Origin: Vespula vulgaris
Lineage: Eukaryota; Arthropoda; Insecta; Hymenoptera; Vespidae
Assembly: GCF_905475345.1 (NCBI RefSeq)
Contig: NC_066586.1
Coordinates: forward strand, 9,804,400-9,868,399
Reading direction: 5' to 3'
DNA: 64,000 nt
Position 1 is the stretch's first letter. Each line of letters opens with the position of its first letter. The notes beneath the pieces are model-generated. The model saw only the letters and a list, made by a program, of their open reading frames with translations, was not told the origin of the DNA and searched no databases. Positions 51,504 through 64,000 of this stretch are shown in pieces. The position numbers and the translations under genes were made by a program.

Positions 51504-54500
51504 ATTGAAGTACAATCGCATCTAAATTTTTATGAAATCAACGAATGCCAGGTGAAGTCATAGTCATCATTGAATAACCATGAGATAGACACTTATGTTA
51601 ATCCATTATGAACTAATAGAACTATTTTATCTAATTATATATTCTACGTTGTACGAATAACCAAAAAATATCTTTCCTATTTACGATATATGTTATAAAT
51701 TGAGAAACAATACAAACTTAAGCAAAATTGAACTTTCTTGAAATTCACAGAGGTTCTACTCGTCTGAATCAAATCCTATTGTATTTATCAAAAAACAAGA
51801 AAATAAGTTTCAAAATCATTTTATTGAATTCTCGCTTAAGACCATCACACAAAATTTTATAAAGATGTAAACCGTAAAGTTAAGATGTAAAATATATAGT
51901 TCATGACAGACAGTCGATATAAACGTAAAGTTCAACCAATAGCAAACGCGATAATATTTCCTCTTATTTATAAAGACTTAATCTAGAAACGTAATGTAAT
52001 TTTCCATTCCATCACACAATAAATAAGCTTCTCTTTTATAATTTACTAACAATTTTGTATTAAATTATAGATTTTACATTAATATGAAATCTATTTAGAT
52101 ATATGAATATTACAATCATTTACATTTAACAAAAGAAAGTATTTCATGTCGTAAAACGTATCATTTTTAACTAAGATATTGTATTTGTATTTCTTTTCTT
52201 AATTAAACTACATTTTCAAGGTTTCAAACATATAATAATAATAATCATGATAATTCATTTCTCTAAGCCAAATACCTCACTAGCTTTGGCACATAATCTC
52301 ACTAGCTTTTGTTGTTAAATTTAAAGCTAAAGCGCGTATTCGTGATGACTTATGATTGGTTGTCCAGAAGACACAAATTTTCGATATTACGTTTTAATTT
52401 CACGAAGAAAAGTAGAGAGGTTATGTTCAACACCCGATTAAGATTGATCAATTCCCTTACGCTTATATTTGACATGTTTATAGAATTTTGAGTGCGATGA
52501 CTTTTATTTAATTAACATTAGTTTCAATATTTTATAAAACATATTCAAATATTCCTCAATGATCTCCATCAAACTTTTATCTACGATTCATAGACTGCAT
52601 TTTCCACACTGGTTTGATGCTCTATCCAAAAGGCTACAACCCGATTGGACAATCGATCCGCCAATAGCAACCGAGAAGTTTAAGAGACGAAAACGATTCC
52701 ATCTAGTTTTCCATTTTTTTAGTCAAAAAAAGAACATTCTAGTGATAGTGACGAATTAAGAAAAAATGATTTAATCATATAAAAAAGAAAGTTTTATTAT
52801 AATTATTGTAGTTAATAAATATAGTTTATCTTATTAAAAAGACATTTCCAACAATCTTTATATACGTGAAAGAAGTCCATATGTAAAAAAGTTCCCACAT
52901 GGTATTTATATAACAGCGCCATCTAAAGAATTAGAAGTGAAATATAATGATCATTCGATAACACTTGAATTTATCTCTTGAATACAATTTATCCATTGAG
53001 AATATTGTATTTGTCTGTTAAATACTATCCCAAGATAGCTGTATTTACTGTAAGCGAGTTATTAGTACTAACATGTCAATCAGTTAACAATCAAGCGATA
53101 ATGCTTCGCGTAGATCGTTGTTTCTCATAATGTGCTTCTACCAAGGAAAATTTTAATGTAAGGAAACCAAGGAAATTAATATGCCGAATCAATTATGAAA
53201 GTTGAGGGAAAATTTTACAAGATTACATAAAGATGTCCGAAGACACATGATTCGCTTATCTTATCGAAATAAATGATAATTATATAAAGTGAATTATACA
53301 ACATAACTACGTTTATTAATTAAAAAATTGACTTTTCAATATCAAATTTTATCTATTTATTATAATTAATTAAGAAACTATTTCATAAATTATTATAGAT
53401 GTAAGAAACTTTTAATGTATTCGCTTATACAATTGCTGTTTTTTCAATGTTTTCTCTTCAAATTCATGAATATTGATCTAGAAAAAGAAAGTTGACCGCA
53501 CAGCATGTATGAAACAAAAAAGGGAGATGATAAAACAGCTATATTTGAAAATGAAATAAACTCTTTCGAAGATTGCTGTAGATCACGATGTGGAAGTTCA
53601 TATGCTACATTATCATTTCTTTTGCTTTCGGATTCTTTTTTCTATGTTTTTTCGTTCCTTTGGTTTCATTTGATTGATTCCGAGTGTCCCTCAAGAAATG
53701 TCGCTACGGGATGATACCAGTCAACATTCTTTATTCAATACCCTCCATCCGCACTTTTACTCTTTCCACTTTTTTATCTTCTTTACAAAGAATTTTATAT
53801 CTATCCTTCCTTGATCGTCTTCTTTTCATTTCCTTACCACTTTTCACTCACATGTCTTCACGCAATTTTTGATATCATTTTCGCATAGTCAACTTGTAGT
53901 CTATATTCACATATCTGTATTATGGGACAAACTTTTCATACTCCGAGACAAAACTCCTCACATATTTTCTTCAGCTGCCATACTGGTTATCATGTTGGTT
54001 ACCACATAGACTAGCTACGTTTGTCTCCATTGCAACGAAGCACATATATAAAAATGGGTAACAATCTCCCGCCGTTCAAGTATAATGTTTTTTGAACAAA
54101 AATGTATATTCCAGCTCGATATATAGAACTATATAACCGTTGTGTGATTCTTTAAGTGATAAAAAAACATTCAATTAACTGTTTGTTACTTTCTGTACCA
54201 CTTTTAAACGAGTCATGTGGGAACGAACATTTTTCAAATTTAAATAGCAAGTTGATCTTGGATATCTGGGCTTGGATAGTTTAAAAATGGTTATTTATAA
54301 ATTATGATTATTTATTAATTATAAATTAATGGTTAAAATAATGATTAAAAGTAAATCAACTTAGAGAAAGTCTTTAACAATCTGATTTGAAATTGTATTC
54401 TTTAAATAGAAAAAATAATCAATTTCTATCACATTTAACCAAAAAGATTTAAAGCATGTTTCACGACAAAAAATTCTACATTGCGAACGAAAGTACAAAG

Positions 54501-54541
54501 TCAAACGCATTATTTGCAATAACAAATGGATTTACAATAAC
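51504..54541. other. SMG6 5' flank and intergenic DNA
   Basis: The SMG6 5' UTR and promoter should lie here, but no TATA or initiator could be assigned with confidence. An imperfect doublet CTCACTAGCTTT occurs twice near 52277 and 52298. Otherwise it is AT-rich DNA with short uninformative open frames. Confidence 0.6.
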
Positions 54542-54778
54542 ATGGATTACAAGATAGAAAAAGTAAATTCACCAATTTTATTTAATATCTTCATGAGTGA
54601 CTTATTACAAATGTATCATCTGAAGGCTATTAAAAATCGTTACGCATTCGCATTTGCGAATGATCTGCTGATCTATGCTAAAGGCAACAATACGGTAACG
54701 ATAAACAAGAGATATTCTATAAATCCCCAGATTACTTTTACGCTAGAAGGGAAAAATGAACTCAGAAAATATAAATAG
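54542..54778 (+). pseudogene. LINE-type reverse transcriptase fragment (decayed)
   Basis: The 78-codon open frame contains SPILFNIFMSDLL, typical of non-LTR reverse transcriptases just after the QG motif, and about 30 residues later FANDLLIYAKG, which corresponds to the catalytic YADD box with the first Asp replaced by Asn. The 5' side is in another frame and interrupted by stops; a related-looking frame (VAKKRLQAFGFRS) reappears near 54.9 kb after further stops. It is a dead fragment, and the clade cannot be assigned from this much sequence. Confidence 0.72.
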
Positions 54779-55594
54779 TTAATTTTACTAAGAACGTTAT
54801 AAACATCTAAAAAGATTTCTAATGCATATTCATACAACATAATTAATACCAAAAAATTCCGTACAATAGATAATGAAATAAAAAAACTGGAATATCATGT
54901 TGCGAAAAAAAGATTGCAGGCTTTTGGATTTCGGTCGTCAGATAGTTTCTACCGAACATTATTAAGAATGAATGATCGAATAGTTGAAGCAGTCGCAACT
55001 ATAGTGCAAATATTCCTTAATAAAATCAATACCAAGTATTTATTCTATATTAAATATTTCCTTTTCCCTGTTACACTAATCTAGATCTGAAAAACCAAAT
55101 AATTATATATTAGCTGTAACGATATAAATTACATATTTGCTACAGCGATGCATTTTTATTCGCGATTAACTCTAATAATATGTCTCGTCAAGGACTTACA
55201 ATTTTCATCAATAAAAAATTTCAATCTAATTGGCTCGTGCTTACATGAGTGAATTAAATAGCGAATGTAACAACAAACGTGAATTTTAATTTTCTTTGCA
55301 TGAAACTTTATTATTTCGGTTTATTAGAATTGTAATCTAAGTTTGTGACTGTTTCTGACTTAGTGAGTTTTACTATAATTGTAATCTAAGTGCCGATGAG
55401 CGTCATCACGTTCCTTCATATATTTGCCAAAAGTGCCAAAAGCACTATCGCGCTTATCTCAAATTAGTTACAACGAACTTGAAAAACAAAATTTGTTTGC
55501 GAAACTGAAATAATTCCATGTAGTGCCACTATTATATCGTCCAATGTATCAAAGTGTACCAAAAACAACGATTGACTTTAATGCAAAATATCTC

Positions 55595-55612
55595 TGGCAG
55601 TAAAAGGGTTAA
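55595..55612. mobile_element. Lone piggyBac-type right end
   Basis: TGGCAGTAAAAGGG followed by TTAA. It has the same layout as the right end of the MITE near 19.5 kb (GGCACTAAAAGG). Sequence just inside (CAACGATTGACTTT) recalls the inner sequence of that MITE. No matching left end was found within about 1 kb upstream, so this may be a truncated copy or chance. Confidence 0.4.
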
Positions 55613-55917
55613 GGAGCGTCTTTCCTCAGAAAGGTTTTTGTCGTGCTTTTTCCTTGGCTGTGTTGGCGTAATGCTTTACTCAGACACCTTGTGGTGCGAT
55701 AACTCGAGTATTAAGTCAGTTTGCCAAGAGGGTCGTATAGCTTTTGATAGGACACGAGTATAATCGAATATAACGATTACGAACGTATTGTTCTGACAAA
55801 TTTTACACGCAGATTGGCTGCAAGAACAACTCCATTACACTCATGTCTTTCGCGTCACTTGCGTCGCTAAAATGCTCGGCTCTTGACGTCATTTATTATT
55901 ACAGTCTTAACGGAATT

Positions 55918-56486
55918 TTAACGGTTACATTTAATTTCCGAATAACTGAATAGTCGATCGTTTCCCTCTTTATATCTCACTTCTTGCTGTTCTCGTAGCA
56001 TTTCAGTGCTTTCCATCGACAATGTAAAAACGTTAACAATAAATAAAATATAATAATAATAAAACACAATAAACAATAATAAAACATTAAACAATCGTTT
56101 AAGTATGCGATTTAATTGAATATATATTTTAATTTTATTTGAATCTTCTGTGATGTTCTCTTCCTCATGTGTTTGTGATTCCGAAGTGGCTTTGTCTCTT
56201 CTTGTCCTTACGATTTTCTGGCTAGATGGATTAAAAGGTGTGTGAATGAACCCCATAAAGCTCCTGTTATGTGGAGGCTTCATCCGTAAATGTCATGTGA
56301 TATGTATCCGCGTAAAGGAGTTTCGGTGATGTATTTGATAAGCTGGAAAATCTTGAAAATCAAATTACGCCACGTGATGTAATCTTTATGGATGCTTGGA
56401 CGACCACGTCGTCCCACGTCTCGTATGAGTGGCTGTATTGGAATCCTTTGCAGACATCTGTGGAAATTGAGTGCTACTGAGGGCAA
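55918..56486 (-). other. Two adjacent minus-strand open frames of unknown origin beside the integrase remnant
   Basis: Open frames of 68 codons (56486-56280) and 121 codons (56283-55918) lie downstream of the broken integrase on the same strand. The second contains a strongly hydrophobic stretch NVLLLFIVFYYYYILFIVNV that would span a membrane. They sit where an env-like or 3' region of the same element might be, but I recognise no motif, and AT-rich chance open frames remain the simplest reading. Confidence 0.2.
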
Positions 56487-57229
56487 AGCTTCGTATGTTC
56501 GTATTATTTCTTTTCAAGAGAGAGAAGGCATTTGCCCCTAGTGAAGACTCCCCGTTGTGTGCATCGTTGGCATAGCTGATGGGTTAGCAGATGTAGATAC
56601 CCCTTCGTCCGTTATGCACTATGGGGATGTGCGAGTGCATGCCGCAATGGAAGATGATCCTGTCAATTTCTATTCGGCACGGTAATACCTATATTGCATT
56701 GTAGCTCAATAATTATAATAATTGTATAAAGATTGTACTGTTAATCGGGTATATTTTAGAGTAGATTGAGTACATTCTACTGCATCCAATAAAGAAAAAG
56801 TCGAGATATTAAGAGCAGTGTTGATAGAAACAGTCATAACTAATTAATGCGTTCGCCATGTTTACGTGGACAATTAGAATCACAAACTTCATTTTTGCTC
56901 GATTTTTGTTTCCATGATAAATAACTTAGGATATAACTTAGGAAATAACTTAGGACGTTCATAGTGCGCGTTATAGTATATCGTGCGTTATATATATCGT
57001 TAACGTATTCAGTGGTTACCGTGTAGGATGTGGGACTTTTCGTCGGTATTGCACTGCTGAAATAATAACTTATCGACTGGCGAAGTAGTGGGAACCTTCC
57101 TTATCAATCGTCGTGTTGATAGGAGATTGAAGAATGCTCCGTACTCTGCACTGTATTAGGATTGGTCATAACATCTCCATGATTTTTTAGATTTATTAGC
57201 GTTTTGACTTATCTAGCTTTAAGCAATGC

Positions 57230-57745
57230 ACCGTGCAAGTACTTGGATTTGTTTGGATTTTTATATTGGTTTTTTTTTGAGAACGGATATGACTTCGTAT
57301 GACTCTAAACATTGTGTATCAAAATTTCGCTTTCGTCGCGCCTTTTAGGAGGTATACGCGATCTCCCGATTTGAAATTTACCGCTTTTCGTTTTTTATCG
57401 TAATAATATTTTGATTTTTCCTTGGTCTGGTTTAAATTATGTTTGGTGGATTTTTGAGATTTGGCTAGTTGTTCATTTAGTTTCTCTAAGTGGTACACAT
57501 AAGTTTCCTTTCGTAGATTGTTTCGTAGAATGAATCAAGAAACTTGTGCCTTGATCAGTTAAAATGTCTTTGGGTGCACCAAAACGACAAATAAAGTACT
57601 TAATGAATGCATCCGATTATCTCGCTAGAAGAAGCTTCCTGTAAGGGAACAGCTAACGAATATTTTGTTAAAAAATCTTGAATAGTTAGAACGTAACTAT
57701 TTCCCGTTACAGTAGTAAGCGAAGGATTCACCCATGGACCCACGA
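57230..57745 (-). pseudogene. Ty3/gypsy-type LTR retrotransposon integrase remnant (broken)
   Basis: Minus-strand remnant of a pol integrase, similar to insect gypsy-group elements. In order: VGPW then TIQDFLTKYS (57745 to about 57630, with the first catalytic Asp in IQD), a frame break near 57600, APKDILTDQGTSF (about 57560-57530, second catalytic Asp), another break near 57485, then the C-terminal region with YYYDKKRKA and GDRVYLLK (about 57480-57310), followed by a stop. At least two frameshifts and several stops make it inactive. I could not delimit LTRs, gag, protease, RT or env. Confidence 0.82.
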
Positions 57746-58089
57746 ATCAAATTACACAATGTATTATTAATAAGAAAAATATACGAAGAAACTCGTACAG
57801 TTAGAATAGACTTATTCATACTAGAACTTATAAAAAACCATTGAGCAAATGCATACAGTTTAAATACAAATGATTTTTTCATAGTTCCATCTACCAAAAT
57901 ACATATAGCATACTTTGAAAAAGTTAAAAACATCAGTTATGCATCATGAATTACTACAAAATGAAAATAACATTCTGTTTTTATATCATTATAATGAAAA
58001 AGCTAACGATACAACATTAACATATACTAACAATATGACAATGAATTATACGGAAATAAGATTTAAATACAATCTGATAGATATAAACA

Positions 58090-58105
58090 AAAAAAAAAAA
58101 AAAAA
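58090..58105. repeat. Poly-A run
   Basis: About 15 A on the plus strand in an A-rich context. Confidence 0.8.
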
Positions 58106-60730
58106 TACAAAAATGACACAGAAAGATAAAATCACTTTCCAAAAATACGCATAACGTAAATAATATGTTTATATATATACATCAATTATATAATATTAAG
58201 TCACAAGACCATAAATGAAATAATATTATAAGGATCAATTTTAATCGAAAATTAAAAATATGAGAGCGTCCATTTCATTCATAAAGTGATAGTTCAGCCT
58301 TTATGTAGGTAACTGAGGTTTGATCAATTAATAGGGAAGAAGACTGTTCTTTTATTTTATCTTTCTTTTCTCTTTTTTTTTTCTTTGCTTTTTTCTTTAT
58401 ATAGTGTCATTTCTTCTCATTTTTAAGCTACAGATTGTATAGCAATAGTTTTAAACTTATCTTTCCTAGAAAAAAATATGTAGTTTGTCCTATTTCTAAT
58501 TAATTAAGATAATTAAATAAGATCTAATCTTAAATTAAATTGAGTTTTGCAGCATTAAATACAATTGAAATTATTTTTTAGTCAGATCGTGATAATTCGT
58601 TAGAATCGTAAGTCTCATACACTGTTATCCTTTTTGTTTTTATAAAAATTTGGCTATATTTTTGTTTATCAATAAAGAAAAAAAAGTGATTAAAACAGTT
58701 ATCCGGAAAGCGGAAAATTTCGACCTAGATCACCCGAGGGTCTAAGTTTTATCGCGTATTCCAGTTATTATATCTAAAATCAATTTTCTATAGTAAGCTT
58801 TTTTAAATTCGAGAATTCAGACAGAAACTCACACTTCATATCTATAGTCGATGATTTGCTTGTCAGGCAAGTCTCTTATTTGTTATTTCATGACAGAGAA
58901 AAGAGCTGACCAATGCGAAATGAAATATATGAAATGGCAGAATCCATTCTGGTTGTAGTAATGAACGTTATTTTATTGAAAACGATAGCGGTCGATTAAT
59001 CTTCCATTCCTCGAACGAGGAAACCTCTTATTAAACGCTATATGTATAAATACCTCTATCCGAAGCGTTTTCTTGTCAAAGAAGTCGTTAGCTTTGAAGA
59101 CCATTAAATGAGATCTCGTTTCTTCCTGAAAGCACCGTGAAGCAGTCCAATAGAAAGAGAAAGAGAGAGGCAAAATGAGAAAGAAGAAGGAGATATAGTG
59201 GAACGTTCGAAAAATCGACATTTCGATTAATTAGAGTCCATTCGATCGATCGCACGGTCACGTAGCTATGGTAGATTCCCGTGAAATTGTCTTCTCATTG
59301 ATTTATAACGCGTGACGTTCTGTACTTCGTGACTGGCAATCCTTTTTTCAGCCGCATTAGTTTTCTACCGTCTTCGGAATCTCTTTTGACTGTCGCGTGC
59401 GCTCGCGCGTACGACATACAATCTTCAACTATTTACATAGATCGATATTTCGTTTCGCGATCTACGAATCCGAGTTTTCTCTTTTTTCAAATTTCTTGAA
59501 AAATTTTATATAAAGGATTCACGTGTTGTTAAAATTTTAAATAAGTGCTTTTTCTCAAAAAACGAAAATAAAGAGATCTTTTTATAAAAAGAAAAGAAGA
59601 GAAAGAAACAGAAAATACAGGGAGTAAAGTTAAAAAAGTTCAGAAGAAAGCGCGTTGTTAAAACGAAGGAACAGAATCGCAATATTTTCTGACTGGATAG
59701 GATCGCGTTATAAATCACTGTTGCGATGACAGGAGCCGACGCGCGGACGCAACCATTTCGTAGATTTCATTACGTACCGGTCAGCTCCCTTTTCAGCCCT
59801 AAGATAACAAATAAGAGGTTTGCACAACGAGAAAAATATCAGCTTGAAATATACCGCGTGAGATTTTGCCTTGTATTCTCGAATTTGAAGAAACCTTTTT
59901 ATATAATATTTATTATATATACCGTAACTTTTTTGTATTTTTATTACTCAATATTATCTTATTTAATTTATAATTAAATAATGTACTAGTTAATAAAAAC
60001 ACAATTCTCAGTAAATTCCTAATTATCAAAAGATAATTACAATACAGAATGTTGCAAACATACAGTATTATCGCGTTTATGCGATAATATAATTGATAAA
60101 AATGACTAAAAACTCCTATTTCCATTTCAGTAAACTAAATCTATATTGAATACAGGAAAATGGATTTATTAAAAAACCTTTGAGAATGCACTTCAAACAA
60201 TCTGATAGTACTGTCGATTCATTTGGATATGATAGATTATACGAGCGAGGTCATTTTCTCACAGTAACATTTTCTCGTAATTAATTTGATTGCCGTTTGA
60301 ACGTCTTGAACAAACTATAGCAATGGCCTCTAAAATGTCTTATTTAATTTGTATTTATTAGTTAAAAATTACTTATATGACATTTCTGCTTTTTTATCAT
60401 TGTTACTTTATTAATAAAAAAATTTGTTAGATTTATTAAATAGTCCGATTTATTATGTCCGAAATTACGGATAGTACATATAAGGTCACATAAAGTACAT
60501 ACGTAATGGGAATTGTGTAATTGCTAGGCACTTTGCATATTTTTTCTATCGTGCATTTGTACCAATCGATCACCTCGTTTTCAACTTACTATGGATTAAT
60601 TTACTTCAAATTTGATCTACAAAGCAAATGGTGTTTTAAAGTCATCGTTGAACTTCTTTAGTATGGAATGAAACAATTCATATTCCTCCTATATTTATCA
60701 TGCTGAAGACGAAAGGTCCAAGCCGACGTA

Positions 60731-60855
60731 GATTACTGGTAGTATATTTCTTTGTATCTAATATTTTTAATACATTATTGACAAGTACAATTAAGATCTT
60801 CTTGTGGATCTACTCACTGGTAGTACATTTCTTTATATATTTTTTCTTAATGTAT
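60731..60855. repeat. Imperfect direct repeat pair
   Basis: ACTGGTAGTATATTTCTTTG at about 60735 recurs as ACTGGTAGTACATTTCTTTA at about 60816, with similarity continuing about 25 bp beyond. Origin unknown. Confidence 0.7.
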
Positions 60856-63800
60856 CTTTTGCATGTTTAGTTATTTTAGCTAAGATTTCTTTACTTCTAG
60901 ACTCCTTACTTCTTGATAATATTAGTAATTAAAAATAATGATTAAACTTTGAATTAAAAATGATAAAATATGATCTTATTAATAGCAAAAAGTAAAAAAG
61001 TTGTACGTAAGAAAGTGTTTAGGACATTTTTAAAGAAGATTACAAAACAAAACTATATAAATCATCTTTTCTTCGGAAATTTTGGACTAAAAATTTCCAT
61101 TTTTAAGTAGTCTTCGTAGTAATAAATTCAGAAGAAACGTATACATCGCTTAATCGATCGTCATGTAGTCTTTCGGTGCTTCGACGTGTCTACTACCGAA
61201 ATTCCTCAAAAACGCATTTCATCCGTGATAAGCGAAGCAGGAATGAGTTCAGTTCTCATGCATAACAATGCAAAACTTGCACTTATGCCTATCATAAATC
61301 AATAAGACGCGTTGCCTTCAATCTTCTATATAAAGATAAGTAAATATTGCTTTGATTTATTACAATTAATAAATATTGTCATATTAAAATTTTCAATATC
61401 TTGAAAAAAGAAGAAAAAATAATTATTAAGTCATACAGTTAGATTATAAGTTAAGTTTTTCAGTTCAAGATTACGAGTCACTAATTAATTGTTACGTGTC
61501 GGGTTTAAGACGCAATGTTCACCTCCAAACATTAAATAATTCCAAAACTTGTACAGTGAAATATATATTTTATTATGTTGTTGTTAGTCAGTAAATGATT
61601 AGATAGTTGAGCAAAAGGTTTTTTTTTGCAAATGGTTAGGTTGAAAATCGAAACGTATTTACTATACGGTAGCTCTGACTAAACTGTCTTTAGTCAGTCG
61701 TCCGCTTGCTTTCTCTATATCGGAGCGTATGGTTAGAGCCAAATAATAGGAATTCAAAGAGTATGAAAAATGCGTATAAGATGGACTTCCAAATTACCCC
61801 TTTTAAACCTAGGCCGTCCCGCGGAACTTCTTTCCAGCTCTGAATAGTACTTTATGCTTGTTCGCACACACACATATTCTTGCTCATCTCTCATTCTGCT
61901 TATCTGTATTTTTAGAGTTTATTCTTTCTTCATACGACACATACTGCTTATTCTTTATTTGCATCTTATATTCGTTGCCTTACTCATCTCTTTCATAAGT
62001 CTTTCAATAAAATAATAATACATCATAGGTGGAGTGAAGCATAATATTATCCATTCTTATTTATTCGTATGCTAGTTACATGAGTAAGCACCAATTAGTA
62101 TCGGTTTATTTTTAGAATCTCTATTTTAGCGACTGTAAATGCGTTACTGATTGTTAGCAATGGGATGTAAATTTAAAGGATCAATATTCTGAAGCTCCCG
62201 ACAAAAGGATCTTATTAAGGATGCAGCACATGAGGCGTAAGGTTAAATCTGCACGTTCGATTTGTAAAGCCAAGATTTGAGGAATAAAGAAGCTTTAGAA
62301 ATATATTAAATATTCTTCAATAGACTATAAGAGGTAGATACTAAGAATGTTACTTGTGATCTTAAATAAATCATACTGACTGACTATAGATTGAAATACA
62401 AGTAATTGAAACGAACTAGGTTTTGAAAAATCTTACGTGGCAGACGTTCGAAAATGTTGCTTCCTGGAAGGTTGAAGAACAAGGGAAGAGAGCTTTTTTA
62501 AATTTATATCTTTTTAAACTTATATCTTTTTAGCAGGAAAAAGAAGTTTTCGCTGATATGGTTTCAACGTTGCTTGGTCTTGAATATAACTATACCAAAT
62601 ATCAGGAAAATTTCGAAGCATAAGTGTTGCTATATAGGGTATATCTTTGGACTTTTGAAATGCTCACCAATGAACGCGTAGCTGATTCAAAAACTGAACG
62701 TCCGAAAAACAAGTGTTCAGTTTTCCGAAAATTTTCATTCGGTTTTTTAGATATCAATTCTTAAATGCATTGAATATTTGTTTTTATAATATAAGTTATT
62801 AAATGTGAAAGTCAACATTCACGTTAAAAGGACCAGAGCGCTCTAACTGTGAGTTTCAAACACTGATCGTATATGATGTATATTCCAGTTTGTTTATATG
62901 TATATTAAGTTGTGGAATATACATTGGTATATGACATGTTTATATATTAACTACATGAAAAGGTATACGATATGTATATCTAATTATTTTGAATACTAGA
63001 GTTTAAGAATCATGTTTCTTAAGTTAAAATGGCAAAGAACAGTGAATTTTAGTAACATTTTTATAGATCTTTTGAACCATGGAAAACATCGAGATAAGAT
63101 TTGAATTAAAAAAAGTTAAAAAATAATCTCTTTCTAATAGTGCCTATATAATGTGATAAATGTCATGTTTATTTATTTTGTGTGTTTATTTAGTTGGTTT
63201 TTTTACTATTTTAAATTTATTTTTTTAAAACAAATTTGTACTTTAGTTTATTCTTTCATAGATAATGTAATTAATCTTACCATTTCGTTTTTTAGGTAAC
63301 AGCTTGATAGTTAGTTTTGTTGACGTTATTTAAGTATTAACTCTAATGGTTCAATTTTCTTTTCGTATAATTTTATACCTAAGATTGACATATCTTGATT
63401 GGACTTATTAAATATACAAACGTAAAATGATATTTAATAAAATGTAAAAAAAAAAAGAGAATTTAATAAGAAAAACTATAATGTAACACTGAAATATTGT
63501 GTAAAAAATATTTCAAATATTTCACTGTGCAATCTTTGAGTTTCACTAAGTGATTTCAGATGGAAAATAAAAGATTTATATGTACATTAATACAATTATC
63601 TCATGTTTTTTAGTATCCCACTGAATCATAATAACGGATGGAATCGGATGCTTTAACAATAATAATTTAAAAAAAAATAATAATTTTTAAGATAAGACAA
63701 AGTACGAAATGATTTGTACGTGAATAATTGTGTAGAGCAGAGTGTCATGAAAACATCCCTATCTATTCGAATGCGGATATTTGAGATTTGAAAGATATTC

Positions 63801-64000
63801 TTTGTCAATATTAAAGAACATTAAAAGTTGTTGGTATTTCATTAAATGTTACATTTTTAATAGTATAGTAATTTTATTTGAAACTATTGTTTCTTAACAA
63901 AAACAACAGTTTTTTATTCTATAAAAGAACGGAGAAAAAATATTAAATAAGATCGTCAGAACATCGCAAGAAGAAGAAACATATTTTTTTGGTTTCAATT

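Larger units (their letters stand above)
57746..64000. other. AT-rich intergenic DNA, no gene recognised
   Basis: Very AT-rich with only short open frames that I cannot support as genes. Apart from the poly-A run and the 60.7-kb direct repeats I see nothing that identifies a gene or element. Confidence 0.6.

Noticed and set aside
1..64000. tRNA, rRNA, CRISPR array or bacterial defence system
   Set aside because: No regularly spaced repeats, no T-loop and acceptor pairs, and no rRNA words were seen; the splicing, repeats and SMG6 show an animal nuclear sequence.

Overview
This window is eukaryotic nuclear DNA from an insect, most likely a hymenopteran and plausibly a bee. The evidence is the AT-rich background with abundant CpG (many tcg/cga words), long GA/CT and TA microsatellites, sparse and decayed mobile elements, short spliceosomal introns, and insect-like protein sequence in the one gene I can identify. 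It is not prokaryotic: no operons, Shine-Dalgarno sites or bacterial gene density are visible. Species assignment is inference.

The only gene recognised with confidence is SMG6 (telomerase-binding protein EST1A, the nonsense-mediated-decay endonuclease), on the minus strand. I could chain 17 consecutive coding exons from 51503 down to 28443. Every splice phase agrees, giving 3601 nt, or 1200 codons plus one base. The first 16 exons sit in about 6.3 kb (45169-51503), mostly separated by introns of 69-160 bp. Exon 17 lies alone at 28443-28588, beyond a 16.6-kb intron, and the next intron is at least 28.4 kb and leaves the window on the left. The exons here encode the disordered N-terminus with exon-junction-complex-binding motifs, a Ser/Arg/Asn-rich linker, the 14-3-3-like/TPR domain, and the start of the helical region after it. 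The catalytic PIN domain must lie outside the window.

Layout: 1-28442 is the last, incomplete SMG6 intron, with microsatellites, a piggyBac-like MITE, a short copy of a dispersed repeat and a few unexplained open frames. 28443-28588 is exon 17. 28589-45168 is the 16.6-kb intron, which has a GC donor; it holds two longer copies of the same dispersed repeat, a CpG-rich open frame with a possible Ig-like end, several palindromes and a (CT)36 tract. 45169-51503 is the compact exon cluster. 51504-64000 is upstream intergenic DNA holding decayed transposable elements: a LINE reverse-transcriptase fragment, a lone piggyBac-type end and a broken Ty3/gypsy-type integrase.

I see no tRNA, rRNA, CRISPR or bacterial-type system. 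The most interesting points are the GC-AG donor on the giant SMG6 intron, the sharp compact/giant intron contrast, the undescribed dispersed repeat family shared by three intronic sites, and the possible nested coding exon at 40.5-40.8 kb.
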